Source: G963662675 sp963662675 (GTDB lineage: Bacteria; Bacteroidota; Bacteroidia; Bacteroidales; Prolixibacteraceae). Taken from it: DNA of 64,000 nt. The position numbers and the translations under genes were made by a program. Where the stretch lies: contig CAXXHP010000004.1 of NCBI GenBank assembly GCA_963662675.2, forward strand, positions 1,484,817-1,548,816, read 5' to 3'. Below are positions 18,012 to 27,160 of the stretch, piece by piece (positions within the stretch are counted from its first letter, which is position 1; every line of letters begins with the position of its first letter). Below the pieces are notes generated by a model. That model was not told where the DNA came from, made no database searches, and saw only the letters and a list, made by a program, of their open reading frames with translations.

Positions 18012-18438
18012 ACAACACTCGGTCACACAACATTAATATACATTATAATTACTTGAATTGACGAATTATAATATCTTTGTGGCCTCAAAAATCTAATTAG
18101 CAACGCCTTCGCCTCATAATACAAAAACATAAAGAAGGTAAACAAAAGATATTATAGCTCAACTATGCTTTGTAAAAGAAATGAGACCAGATACTGAGAT
18201 ATTACAATACGACGTAGCGATGCGGTAAAAGTCTTGGCAATTCCGCAGAAATACGAGCCCAAATATCCTCATATTCTATCAAATTTCAGATACAAGACGA
18301 TCGTTAATGGACTATAAACAAACAGTATTTCAACATACTACAAGACGGAAACAATGCACATATGTCTAAAGAAATAAAGAAAACGTATTGTTCATTTTAA
18401 AATAAAGACATAAATTACACGAACTCAATCATAGAGGA
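18012..18438. other. 427-base stretch without a gene, with an inverted repeat and promoter-like element
   Basis: No plausible ORF longer than about 15 codons. A TAnnTTTG-type -7 element (TATCTTTG) is at 18072-18079 on the plus strand. It is also the left arm of an inverted repeat, TATAATATCTTTGT at about 18067-18080 and ACAAAAGATATTATA at 18142-18156, one base different in length. If the element is used, the next gene would have a leader of about 350 bases, or a short RNA is made here. Confidence 0.4.
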
Positions 18439-18990
18439 ATGGAGTGGATCCAAATAGCATTAGAAGAATACAAGTCGCTTCGCACCGAGAGTTTAGAAGC
18501 AGTTAGGACACAGCAAACTACTGTTAAACTGGGCATTGTAATAATAGGATGCATTATGGTGACCGGATTTAACTTATGGGATAAATCGCTGCTGCCTGAC
18601 ATAATATTTTTCATTTTCATACCGCTACTTTGTTACATAACCATTGTCATTTGGATTGGAGAAGTTGAAAGAATGATGAGAACCGGGTATTTTTTAACTA
18701 CTCTGGAAAAGAAAATATCAAGAGCATATCCAAACTCACCAAATTTGCTCAATTATGAAACATGGATTAGAGGAAATCAAGTAAAGTCTAGATTGCCTCA
18801 ACTAACATGGAACTACATTGCAGTCATTGTTTTATTTTTCCTAATGACTCTAGCCTCAATAATTACAGGCAATTTCAAATTAGCTTCTGAAGTAGACGCA
18901 TTATACATAGTCCTGTTAAATATCCCTGAGCTACTACTTCTAGCTGCCGTTATTCGTTATGTTCGTGTAGTGACTAAATCATTCTACTAA
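18439..18990 (+). CDS. Four-helix membrane protein, unknown
   Basis: A 183-residue protein with a short amphipathic N-terminus (EEYKSLRTESLEAVRTQQT), then hydrophobic segments at about residues 31-49, 53-72, 121-141 and 153-174. A cytoplasmic loop (VERMMRTGYFLTTLEKKISRAYP) with many charges separates the two helix pairs. The EYKSLRxExxxxxxxQ start recurs in many uncharacterised bacterial 4-helix proteins, but I cannot name a family. It has a long AT-rich upstream region and no close partner. The call rests on the membrane topology and codon pattern. Confidence 0.6.
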   Translation: MEWIQIALEEYKSLRTESLEAVRTQQTTVKLGIVIIGCIMVTGFNLWDKSLLPDIIFFIFIPLLCYITIVIWIGEVERMMRTGYFLTTLEKKISRAYPNSPNLLNYETWIRGNQVKSRLPQLTWNYIAVIVLFFLMTLASIITGNFKLASEVDALYIVLLNIPELLLLAAVIRYVRVVTKSFY

Positions 18991-19078
18991 AGAAGTTAAT
19001 TCTCATCTGATATCTATTGAAACTTGATTTTGACAACAGCCCGAATGAGCCTGACTGCAGAACAAAAATAAGGAGATT

Positions 19079-19639
19079 ATGAAAAAAGATAGTTCTATCA
19101 AAATAGCCAACAAAGACAAAATAGAATCAATCATTGCCAACCAGAGCCTTACTGATTACAGATGGATTGATCCAAAAGAGATTATTGTTGCTCAATGGGT
19201 TCGGGTTAAATGTACATTTGGTTGCAGCGACTACGGACTAGGATCTTGTCCTCCCAATACTCCTTCGGTTGAAGATTGTGGAAAATTTTTTAGCGAATAT
19301 AAAAACGGAGTAATATTGCGACTAAGCAAATTTGCAGATAAAGATACATACCCATCTGAATGGTCAAGGGAGATGACTCAAAAACTTTTAGCCATTGAGC
19401 GTGAAGTTTTTCTTTCCGGTCATCAAAAGACTTTCTTGCTAAATCAGACATGTTGCTCGTTGTGCAAAGATTGCGCAGGGAACAGAACTGATTGTGCCGA
19501 CAAGCAGAACTCTCGTCCAAGTCCGGAAAGCTTTGCAGTAGATGTTTATCAAACTGTTCAAAAGATCGGATTTAATATAAATGTCATTGAAAATGACTCT
19601 GCTGAAATTAACAGGATAGCCATCCTCCTAATCGATTAA
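19079..19639 (+). CDS. DUF2284 predicted metal-binding protein
   Basis: A 186-residue protein of the DUF2284 family, cysteine-rich proteins annotated as predicted metal-binding. The family signature is visible as KCTFGCSDYGLGSCPPNTPSVEDC (about residues 43-66) and a second cluster CCSLCKDCAGNRTDC (about 122-136). Between them is a helical segment with RLSKFADKDTYPSEW. The arrangement suggests one or two iron-sulfur or zinc sites. An AGGAG-like sequence (taaggagat) sits just before the ATG, a rare Shine-Dalgarno in this window. Only 11 bases separate it from the next gene, so the two are probably co-transcribed. The biochemical role is unknown. Confidence 0.85.
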   Translation: MKKDSSIKIANKDKIESIIANQSLTDYRWIDPKEIIVAQWVRVKCTFGCSDYGLGSCPPNTPSVEDCGKFFSEYKNGVILRLSKFADKDTYPSEWSREMTQKLLAIEREVFLSGHQKTFLLNQTCCSLCKDCAGNRTDCADKQNSRPSPESFAVDVYQTVQKIGFNINVIENDSAEINRIAILLID

Positions 19640-19650
19640 GAAGAAATAAA

Positions 19651-20262
19651 ATGAGCGAAGCCGGTATTGTTTCCATTGCTGTTGCCTTAATAGGCTCAAT
19701 TACTACAATTGCTATTCGGCTAATTGAAATTGGACATAGAAAGAGAGAAGCCTCAGAAGACAACATAACCATAGTCAAAAAAGACAGGAAAAACGTAATC
19801 GTCAGAATGGTGTACTTTTTAGGTATTATAATGATTTTAGGAGGAGCAGCAGCATTTATTAAAATAGCGGCATTCCCTGTCAAGCCTGAAATCTCAATGA
19901 CTTATCCGATAAGTAACGATACAATTGAACAAACAATTAGAGCAGAAGGGGCATTCAAGAAAATTCCTGCGAATGAAAAAATCTGGATCTTTGTTAAGCC
20001 ATTGGAAATTAATCGATATTACCCCCAAAACTCATTCGCAGAAATCGACGCAAAAGGGAATTGGTCTTCCGTTGTTTATTTAGGACAAGAGAATGACCGT
20101 GGGAAAAAATTCGAGATCATTACAGCATTGGTTGACGTTCAAGCAATAAATCAAATTAATGCGTATTTGAAAGAAGCAATAAACAAGCAAAACTGGACAG
20201 GAATGGAAAACATCACCGATAATTCCATTGTTTATGAAAGGAGACTTGTCATTCGAAAATAA
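19651..20262 (+). CDS. Membrane-anchored protein with a C-terminal beta-sandwich-like domain, unknown
   Basis: A 203-residue protein. It has two N-terminal membrane helices (about residues 4-23 and 52-70) flanking a short charged loop. From about residue 80 an Ig-like or beta-sandwich region follows (ISMTYPISNDTIEQTIRAEGAFKKIPANEKIWIFVKPLEINRYYPQ, then GNWSSVVYLGQENDRGKKFEIITALVD). The pattern, an ISxxxPxxxxTV...G...IPxxxxIWxxV...YYPQ...GxW, recurs in bacterial surface or periplasmic proteins I cannot name. It follows the DUF2284 gene by 11 bases. No function is assigned. Confidence 0.6.
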   Translation: MSEAGIVSIAVALIGSITTIAIRLIEIGHRKREASEDNITIVKKDRKNVIVRMVYFLGIIMILGGAAAFIKIAAFPVKPEISMTYPISNDTIEQTIRAEGAFKKIPANEKIWIFVKPLEINRYYPQNSFAEIDAKGNWSSVVYLGQENDRGKKFEIITALVDVQAINQINAYLKEAINKQNWTGMENITDNSIVYERRLVIRK

Positions 20263-20315
20263 CAAGATCAAAATTTGACTTATAGATTACAAACCAAACA
20301 TTAAAAGGACACACC

Positions 20316-20552
20316 ATGAATCCCAAAATTGCACAAAAAGCTCCTTATGCGGTTGAATTGGAAGCTACCAAATCCGTTTATTGGTGCGCCTGTGGACAAA
20401 GCAAAAACCAGCCATATTGCGATGGCTCTCATAAAGGGACAAAATTTGCACCCTTAGTCTACACACCTGAAAAAACAGGCACAACTTATTTATGCGGCTG
20501 CAAACAGTCAAAAAACAAACCCCTTTGTGATGGCACACACCGTACATTGTAG
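20316..20552 (+). CDS. Double CDGSH iron-sulfur protein
   Basis: A 78-residue protein made of two CDGSH-type zinc-finger-like motifs, the mitoNEET fold signature that binds a 2Fe-2S cluster by three Cys and one His. Copy one is C-A-C-x8-C-D-G-S-H (CACGQSKNQPYCDGSH) and copy two C-G-C-x8-C-D-G-T-H. Both ligand sets are complete. Small bacterial double-CDGSH proteins are common and are thought to carry electrons or clusters; a physiological role here is not indicated by neighbours. A 5' AAAAGGACAC before the ATG may serve as ribosome-binding site. A terminator hairpin lies about 120 bases downstream. Confidence 0.9.
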   Translation: MNPKIAQKAPYAVELEATKSVYWCACGQSKNQPYCDGSHKGTKFAPLVYTPEKTGTTYLCGCKQSKNKPLCDGTHRTL

Positions 20553-20668
20553 GATTTTATACCGAACAGGCAACATGTTAAATCAAATGAACTCGTCACC
20601 CCGAATTTATTTCGGGGTCTGTTTCTTGATAAACTGAGATATTTAACTGTCACACTAAAGTACGGAGC

Positions 20669-20698
20669 AAAAAAAATCCCGCCAAAGCGGGATTTTTA
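20669..20698 (-). terminator. Bidirectional terminator between CDGSH gene and gltD
   Basis: A 9-base-pair stem (AAATCCCGC / GCGGGATTT, 4-base loop). On the minus strand it is followed by a run of eight T residues, ending the gltB-gltD transcript 41 bases after gltD. On the plus strand only five T residues follow, so it may also stop the CDGSH transcript. Confidence 0.85.
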
Positions 20699-20738
20699 CA
20701 TATATTGATGTACTAAAAAGCAATCACTTATACTTAAA

Positions 20739-22223
20739 TTAAGGAAGTACAGTATCTCCCATCAAGAAAACATCTACTTCACGAGCAGCAGCGCGTCCTT
20801 CATTAATAGCCCAAACCACCAAAGATTGTCCACGACGTGAATCACCAGCAGCGAAAACTTTCTTTACACTGGTTTTAAACTGTCCGTATTCTGCTTTGAA
20901 GTTAGAACGAGTATCTAGCTCCATTTCAAGCTCTTCTGCAATTTTAGCTTCAGGTCCCAAGAAACCCATTGCCAATAACACCAAATCCGCTTCAATGCGC
21001 TTTTCAGTTCCGGCAACTGCTTTCGGCATCATGCCTCCATTTTCATTTTTCACCCATTCAACCTGTACGGTATGAATTGCTGTAAGTTTTCCGTTTTCTC
21101 CTTCAAACTTCGTGGTCATTACTGAATATTCACGTGGATCTTTGCCCTGAACGTGAATAGCTTCATATTGCCCATAGTCAACCTTTTGGTTTGAAGGCCA
21201 CTCCGGCCAAGGGTTCACTTCACTATTGCGCTCAGCTGATGGTTTTGCCATGATCTCAAGCTGTGTAACGCTTTTACAACCATGCCTCAACGATGTACCT
21301 ACACAATCGGTACCAGTATCACCGCCACCAATTACAATTACATTTTTACCTTTTGCCGAAATGTAGTTACCATCTGCCAGTTTGCTATCAAGCAAGCTTT
21401 TTGTATTGGCAGATAAAAACTCCATGGCAAAATGTACACCGTCAAGCTCACGACCTTCCACTTTCAAGTCGCGTGGATTGGTAGAACCATTCGCCATTAC
21501 AACGGCATCATAATCTCCCAATAATTTCTTAGAGCTAATGTCTTTACCAACCTCTGTATTTGTTTTAAAGGTAATGCCTTCAGCGGCAAGAATGTCTACC
21601 CTGCGCTGCACTACACCTTTATCCAACTTCATATTTGGAATACCATACATCAGCAATCCACCAACACGGTCATCACGTTCAAAAACAGTAACGGTATGTC
21701 CGGCTTTATTCAGTTGTGCTGCACAAGCTAGCCCTGCAGGGCCTGAGCCAACAACAGCAACATTTTTGCCAGTACGGCTCTCAGGAGGTTCAGGAACTAC
21801 CCAGCCATTTTCAAATCCGTTATCGATAATTGTACGCTCATTATCGTGTATGGTCACTGCCGGCTCGTTAATTCCCAACACACAACCTGCCTCACAAGGT
21901 GCAGGACAAACCCTTCCCGTAAATTCAGGGAAGTTATTGGTGTGGTGCAAACGCTCAAGGGCGTCTTGCCAGCGTCCTTTATAAATCAAATCGTTCCACT
22001 CCGGAATCAGGTTATAAACCGGACAACCCGTAGCTCCTGTTGGTAGCATTTCTCCACGATGACAGAAAGGAACTCCACAGTCCATGCATCGTGCACCTTG
22101 TGTCTCGCAAGTTTCTTTGTCGCGTAAAATATATACTTCATTCCAATCTTTCAGACGTTCCTCAACCGGTCGTGTCGGATTGGAAACTCTTTTATATTCT
22201 AAAAATCCTGTTGGCTTTCCCAT
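20739..22223 (-). CDS. gltD: Glutamate synthase small subunit
   Basis: A 494-residue NADPH-dependent glutamate synthase beta chain. It passes electrons from NAD(P)H through FAD to the large subunit, which makes two glutamates from glutamine and 2-oxoglutarate. The N-terminal cysteine clusters are CMDCGVPFCH (about residues 41-50), CPVYN, and CPAPCEAGC near 106-114. The FAD-binding GSGPAGLACAAQLNKAGH is at about 160, the pyridine nucleotide-binding VIGGGDTGTDCVG at about 297, and the FAD-closing VFAAGDSRRGQSLVVWAINEGR near the C-terminus. It lies 20 bases after gltB, so the two subunits are co-translated from one message, ended by the terminator at 20669-20698. Confidence is high. Confidence 0.97.
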   Translation of the reverse strand: MGKPTGFLEYKRVSNPTRPVEERLKDWNEVYILRDKETCETQGARCMDCGVPFCHRGEMLPTGATGCPVYNLIPEWNDLIYKGRWQDALERLHHTNNFPEFTGRVCPAPCEAGCVLGINEPAVTIHDNERTIIDNGFENGWVVPEPPESRTGKNVAVVGSGPAGLACAAQLNKAGHTVTVFERDDRVGGLLMYGIPNMKLDKGVVQRRVDILAAEGITFKTNTEVGKDISSKKLLGDYDAVVMANGSTNPRDLKVEGRELDGVHFAMEFLSANTKSLLDSKLADGNYISAKGKNVIVIGGGDTGTDCVGTSLRHGCKSVTQLEIMAKPSAERNSEVNPWPEWPSNQKVDYGQYEAIHVQGKDPREYSVMTTKFEGENGKLTAIHTVQVEWVKNENGGMMPKAVAGTEKRIEADLVLLAMGFLGPEAKIAEELEMELDTRSNFKAEYGQFKTSVKKVFAAGDSRRGQSLVVWAINEGRAAAREVDVFLMGDTVLP

Positions 22224-22243
22224 GTCTTTTCCTCTATATTGAA

Positions 22244-25200
22244 TTACATGTTTGCAAGATGCATATCAAAAGCTGCATCAATAATATCAGACTCATTATC
22301 ATATTTACCCGTACTGCGGGCTTTTTCAATGTATGTTAGCATGCGTTTGTAGTCGGTAGGGATTACTTTTACAAACTTGCCAACCATCTCTTTCCAGTCA
22401 GTAAGAACATACTCTGCAACAGAAGAACCTGTTTTTTTCAGGTGTTTCTCAATCATTGCTTTCAATTCTTGTTGCTCTTTCTCATCTTCAACACGCTCTA
22501 GCTGTATCATTCCCATGTTACAAAGACCCGGGAAAGTGTTGTCCACGTCCAGAACATAAGCAACACCGCCTGACATACCAGCACCAAAGTTACGCCCTGT
22601 TTTACCAAGGACTACCGTTGTACCGCCAGTCATATACTCACAGCCATGATCTCCGATACCTTCAACCACGACTTTAGCTCCTGAGTTACGAACACAGAAA
22701 CGCTCACCAGCCAGACCTCGAATATAAGCCTCACCACCCGTTGCTCCGTAGAAACAAACGTTTCCAACGATGATGTTCTTCTCTGGGATATATTGAACGC
22801 CTTTAGCAGGATAGATCGCCAGATGACCTCCGGACAATCCTTTCCCGAAATAGTCGTTTGCATCACCTTCAACCTCTAACTCAATTCCCTTGCAAACAAA
22901 TGCTCCAAACGACTGACCTGCGGATCCAGTCATTTTATACTGGATAGTTCCTTCAGGAAGACCTTCTCCTTTATATATTTTGGTAACCTCGTGAGACAAG
23001 ACAGTACCTACACTCCGGTTGATATTCTTGATTTCAAATTCTGCCTTAACTTTCTCACCATTCTTAAGTGCTTTCTCTGCTGCTTCAACAAATTTCCAGT
23101 CAAGGATTTCATCCATCAAATGGTTTTGCTCTTTACTGCAATATAAGCCTTGATCTTCACCAATGGTTTCTTTGAATAGAATTGGGCTTAAATCCAATCC
23201 TTTATATTTCCAGTGATCAATCTCATCTTTAAACGTCAGGCATTGTGCTTGACCAACCATTTCCTCAATGGAACGGAAGCCTAGTTCAGCCATAATTTCA
23301 CGCAGACCGTTTACTAAGAATTCAAAGTAGTTTACCACATGATCTGGATTCCCCTTGAATTTGGCACGTAGCTTCTCATTCTGAGTTGCCACACCTACAG
23401 GACAAGTATTGCTATGACACTTACGCATCATGATACATCCTTCAACAACCAGAGCCATAGTTGCCACGCCCCATTCTTCAGCACCTAGAAGAGTGGCAAT
23501 GGCAAGGTCACGTGATGTTTTCATTTGACCATCAGACTGAACAACAATACGATTACGTAGTCTGTTGCGAACCAACGTTTGGTGTGTTTCTGCTAAGCCA
23601 AGTTCCCATGGCAATCCGGCATGCTTGATAGAACTTACCGGTGAAGCACCAGTACCTCCATCAAATCCAGAAATAAGCACGGCATCCGCTTTTGCTTTAC
23701 AAACTCCGGCAGCAACAGTACCAACCCCTGTTTCAGAAACCAGCTTCACATTGACACGTGCATCGCGGTTACTATTTTTCAAGTCGAAGATTAACTGTGC
23801 TAAATCTTCAATTGAATAAATATCGTGGTGTGGAGGTGGAGAAATAAGCCCTACACCTGGTGTCGAATTACGAGTACGTCCAATCCAACCGTTTACTTTA
23901 TGTCCCGGAAGGTGACCTCCTTCACCCGGTTTAGCACCTTGAGCCATTTTAATCTGAAGCTCTTTGGCCATGCTTAGGTAGTAACTATTTACACCAAAGC
24001 GTCCGGATGCAATCTGCTTAGTCGCAGAACACATATCATCTCCATTCGGAAGTTTCGTGTAACGAATTGGATCTTCGCCACCCTCTCCTGAGTTTGATTT
24101 GGAACCAATACGGTTCATGGCAATTGCCAAAGTAGTATGGGCTTCCCATGAAATAGAACCAAAAGACATGGCTCCTGTTGCAAACCGCTTAAGGATGTTT
24201 TCTGCCGGCTCAACCTCATCAATCGAGATTGACTCACGATCCGTTTTGAAATCCATTAATCCACGTAGCGTGTAGGCTGCTTCTGCCTGATCGTCCACCA
24301 CGTTACAATATTTTTTATACTTCTTGAAATCATTTTCTCTTGTTGCTTCCTGCAATAACTGAATTGCCTCGGGGCTTAACAAGTGACGTTCACCGTCTTT
24401 TCTCCAATGGTATTCACCTCCCGGCTCAAGCACTTTATTGCCACCCAAACGGGTAGGAAATCCTTGACGATGTCTCATCATGGCTTCTTTAGCAATGTCA
24501 TCCAGTCCGAGACCTTGAATACGGCTTACTGTTCCTGTAAAATATTTATCAACAACCTCGGAATTGAGGCCTAAGATCTCAAAAATTTGAGCTCCCTGAT
24601 ATGAAGCGAGTGTTGAGATTCCCATTTTAGAGAATATCTTAAGCAAGCCACCTCCAATTGCTTTCACATAGTTTTGAATGGCCTTCTCCTGAGTTATTTC
24701 GCCAAACACACCTTCAGAAACAAGTTGTTTAATGGTATCAATAGCCATATATGGGTTAATGGCAGAAACACCATAGCCTAATAAAGTTGCAAAATGGTGT
24801 ACTTCTCTCGCATCACCAACCTCCATGATAATATCAGCCTTCCCACGCTTTCCGATTCGAATTAGGTGGTGGTGAATTGCAGACGCTGCCAAAACAGATG
24901 GAATTGGAGCATGATCGGTGCTGATTGCGAAGTCAGACAGCAAGATGATAGAATATCCTTCATCAATGGCATCCTCAACATAAGAACACAAACGCTCTAA
25001 CTTTTTCTCCAATGTTCCAGGTTTTCCATCAGCTTGGAAAACGATGCTAATTTTCTTTGTTTGGAAATGTGAGTGATCAACATAGGCCAACTTCACCAAT
25101 TGCTCATTTGTTAAAACCGGTTGCTTAATCGCAATACGGCGGCAATGTTCTGATGACTCAGTCAAAATATTTTTAAATCCACCCACGTAAGTTCTCAAGT

Positions 25201-26836
25201 CCATCACAATACGCTCCCTAATTGGGTCGATTGGAGGATTAGTTACCTGAGCAAATAATTGTTTGAAATAGTGTGATAAATTAACCGGGCGATCTGAAAG
25301 AACAGCCAATGGATTATCAGCTCCCATCGAACCAATAGCCTCACTACCTGTAGTAGCCATTGGTCTCAGGATTACTTCTATATCTTCATTTGTATATCCA
25401 AAAGCTTGTTGTCTTTTGAAAATTGTTTTCTTATCAGGTTCTTTCAGCTCCAAATCAGGAATTGAAGGTAGGTCATCCAAATAAGTCATATTATCTTTCA
25501 CCCAATCACCATATGGCTGGCGTGAACAGATATCAGCTTTCAATTCTTCATCAGAAATGATGCGTCCTTGTTCCAAATCTGCAACAAACATCTTACCGGG
25601 CTGTAGGCGACCACGCATCTTTACTTTCGCATGATCTACATCAATAACCCCTGTTTCTGATGCCATGATCAGTGTATCATCGTCAGTCACACAATAACGA
25701 GAAGGACGAAGACCATTTCGGTCAAGTGTTGCACCTACCAATACTCCATCTGTAAAACAAACAGAAGCAGGACCATCCCAAGGCTCCATCATGGCTGAGT
25801 AGAACTCATAAAAATCTTTTTTCTTCGGATCCATATCAGGATCATTCTGCCAGGCTTCAGGAATTAGCATCATCAAAACATGAGGAAGCGATCTACCGCT
25901 TAACACCAACATTTCAATGGCCATATCCAGATTGGCACTGTCAGATGCCTGCAAGTCACAAATCGGGAAAATCATCTCAAGCTCTTCCTTCGAGAAAGCT
26001 GCACACTCAAGAAGGACTTCGCGGGCACGCATCCAGTTCACATTACCCTTGTTTGTATTGATCTCACCATTGTGAGCAATAAAACGGAAAGGCTGAGCCA
26101 ATTTCCATGAAGGGAATGTGTTTGTTGAAAACCGCGAATGCACAAGTGCAATAGCACTCACTGCTAGCGGATTAGTAAGATCTTTAAAATATAAGCTAAC
26201 CTGATCTGTGGTTAACTGACCTTTATAATTGATCGTTTTGTATGAACAGGAAATGATATTCAAGCCATCATAACCTAAGCCAGAAACCGACTCTCGTGCC
26301 AAACGCTCAGTATATTTTCTGAAAACAAATAGTTTCCGGTCAAATTCCTCAACAGACATTCCATCAGGTTTGGCAATAAAAAGTTGCTGCACATATGGTT
26401 CTGTAGCTTTTGAGTCTCTTCCTAGATCCGAGTTATCTACTGGAGCCTTTCGGTAGCCTAAAAAAGGCAATCCAAATTTATTAAGGTTCCGACTGATAAT
26501 ATCTTTACATTCCGAACGCTTTCTGTCTTCTTTCGGAAAGAATATCATAGCTACGCCATAATCCCCAAATTTTGGCAATTTAATACCTGCCTTAGGACAT
26601 TCTTCCATGAAAAGTTCATGTGGAATTTGTAACAAAATCCCCGCACCATCACCACTTTTAATATCGTACCCGGTACCTCCACGATGTTCCATCCGAGCAA
26701 GCATTGACAAGGCATCAGAAATAACAGAATGCTTTTTCCGACCTTTTAGATTCGCAACGAACCCAATGCCACAACTCCCGTGTTCAAATTCAGGGCGATA
26801 AAGTCCCTGTTGTTTTGGAAATTCAAGTTGCATCAT
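22244..26836 (-). CDS. gltB: Glutamate synthase large subunit
   Basis: A 1530-residue glutamate synthase alpha chain. The class II glutamine amidotransferase domain starts after a 21-residue propeptide: the nucleophile is Cys22 in EHGSCGIGF. The central domain and the FMN/3Fe-4S synthase domain follow (GEGGEDPIRYTKL, ISGFDGGTGASP, CIMMRKCHSNTCPVGVATQ holding the 3Fe-4S cysteines). A C-terminal right-handed beta-helix has its GxxGGxxxI repeats (GGHLAIYP, GATGGEAYIRG, GGTTVVLGKTG). It channels ammonia from glutamine to 2-oxoglutarate. Together with the nearby P-II/Amt operon and carAB it forms the nitrogen-assimilation core. Two adjacent ATG codons start the frame; either could be used. Confidence 0.97.
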   Translation of the reverse strand: MMQLEFPKQQGLYRPEFEHGSCGIGFVANLKGRKKHSVISDALSMLARMEHRGGTGYDIKSGDGAGILLQIPHELFMEECPKAGIKLPKFGDYGVAMIFFPKEDRKRSECKDIISRNLNKFGLPFLGYRKAPVDNSDLGRDSKATEPYVQQLFIAKPDGMSVEEFDRKLFVFRKYTERLARESVSGLGYDGLNIISCSYKTINYKGQLTTDQVSLYFKDLTNPLAVSAIALVHSRFSTNTFPSWKLAQPFRFIAHNGEINTNKGNVNWMRAREVLLECAAFSKEELEMIFPICDLQASDSANLDMAIEMLVLSGRSLPHVLMMLIPEAWQNDPDMDPKKKDFYEFYSAMMEPWDGPASVCFTDGVLVGATLDRNGLRPSRYCVTDDDTLIMASETGVIDVDHAKVKMRGRLQPGKMFVADLEQGRIISDEELKADICSRQPYGDWVKDNMTYLDDLPSIPDLELKEPDKKTIFKRQQAFGYTNEDIEVILRPMATTGSEAIGSMGADNPLAVLSDRPVNLSHYFKQLFAQVTNPPIDPIRERIVMDLRTYVGGFKNILTESSEHCRRIAIKQPVLTNEQLVKLAYVDHSHFQTKKISIVFQADGKPGTLEKKLERLCSYVEDAIDEGYSIILLSDFAISTDHAPIPSVLAASAIHHHLIRIGKRGKADIIMEVGDAREVHHFATLLGYGVSAINPYMAIDTIKQLVSEGVFGEITQEKAIQNYVKAIGGGLLKIFSKMGISTLASYQGAQIFEILGLNSEVVDKYFTGTVSRIQGLGLDDIAKEAMMRHRQGFPTRLGGNKVLEPGGEYHWRKDGERHLLSPEAIQLLQEATRENDFKKYKKYCNVVDDQAEAAYTLRGLMDFKTDRESISIDEVEPAENILKRFATGAMSFGSISWEAHTTLAIAMNRIGSKSNSGEGGEDPIRYTKLPNGDDMCSATKQIASGRFGVNSYYLSMAKELQIKMAQGAKPGEGGHLPGHKVNGWIGRTRNSTPGVGLISPPPHHDIYSIEDLAQLIFDLKNSNRDARVNVKLVSETGVGTVAAGVCKAKADAVLISGFDGGTGASPVSSIKHAGLPWELGLAETHQTLVRNRLRNRIVVQSDGQMKTSRDLAIATLLGAEEWGVATMALVVEGCIMMRKCHSNTCPVGVATQNEKLRAKFKGNPDHVVNYFEFLVNGLREIMAELGFRSIEEMVGQAQCLTFKDEIDHWKYKGLDLSPILFKETIGEDQGLYCSKEQNHLMDEILDWKFVEAAEKALKNGEKVKAEFEIKNINRSVGTVLSHEVTKIYKGEGLPEGTIQYKMTGSAGQSFGAFVCKGIELEVEGDANDYFGKGLSGGHLAIYPAKGVQYIPEKNIIVGNVCFYGATGGEAYIRGLAGERFCVRNSGAKVVVEGIGDHGCEYMTGGTTVVLGKTGRNFGAGMSGGVAYVLDVDNTFPGLCNMGMIQLERVEDEKEQQELKAMIEKHLKKTGSSVAEYVLTDWKEMVGKFVKVIPTDYKRMLTYIEKARSTGKYDNESDIIDAAFDMHLANM

Positions 26837-27160
26837 TTATACATTTTTAATTTTTTACCACCCGCCAGCCTTGTTCTTATTGACAAGACACAACAAAAGT
26901 CATCGAACAGACATCAATGACTCATATTTATAAGCAAAATCCACAAAATTCTTACGAAGTGAAAGCGAAAATAGCTATAAATGAGCTAACATCCAATCCT
27001 TGGATTAAAAAAAACATGCTCAAAAACATGCTATTCCACCCTTGTTTTTCGGGTTTGATTTCATAAATAAGTGAGGTCGAATAAGTTATATTTCAAAAAA
27101 CTCAAATCGCCTGAAAAACACACCGACTGTAGAAATAACGATTTATTAACAGAAAATGCG
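26837..27160. other. 324-base gap between argH end and gltB start
   Basis: The gltB promoter must lie here but I find no convincing TAnnTTTG element on the minus strand. A near-tandem AACATGCTC / AACATGCTA pair (about 27012-27032) and a small AATCC/GGATT hairpin near 26996 are visible. No ORF and no clear terminator for argH were found. Confidence 0.4.

Noticed and set aside
20595..20621. Hairpin read as a terminator
   Set aside because: The ACCCCGAA/TTCGGGGT stem has no T-tract and belongs to the REP-like family seen at 45831 and 46919; the terminator is the hairpin at 20669-20698.
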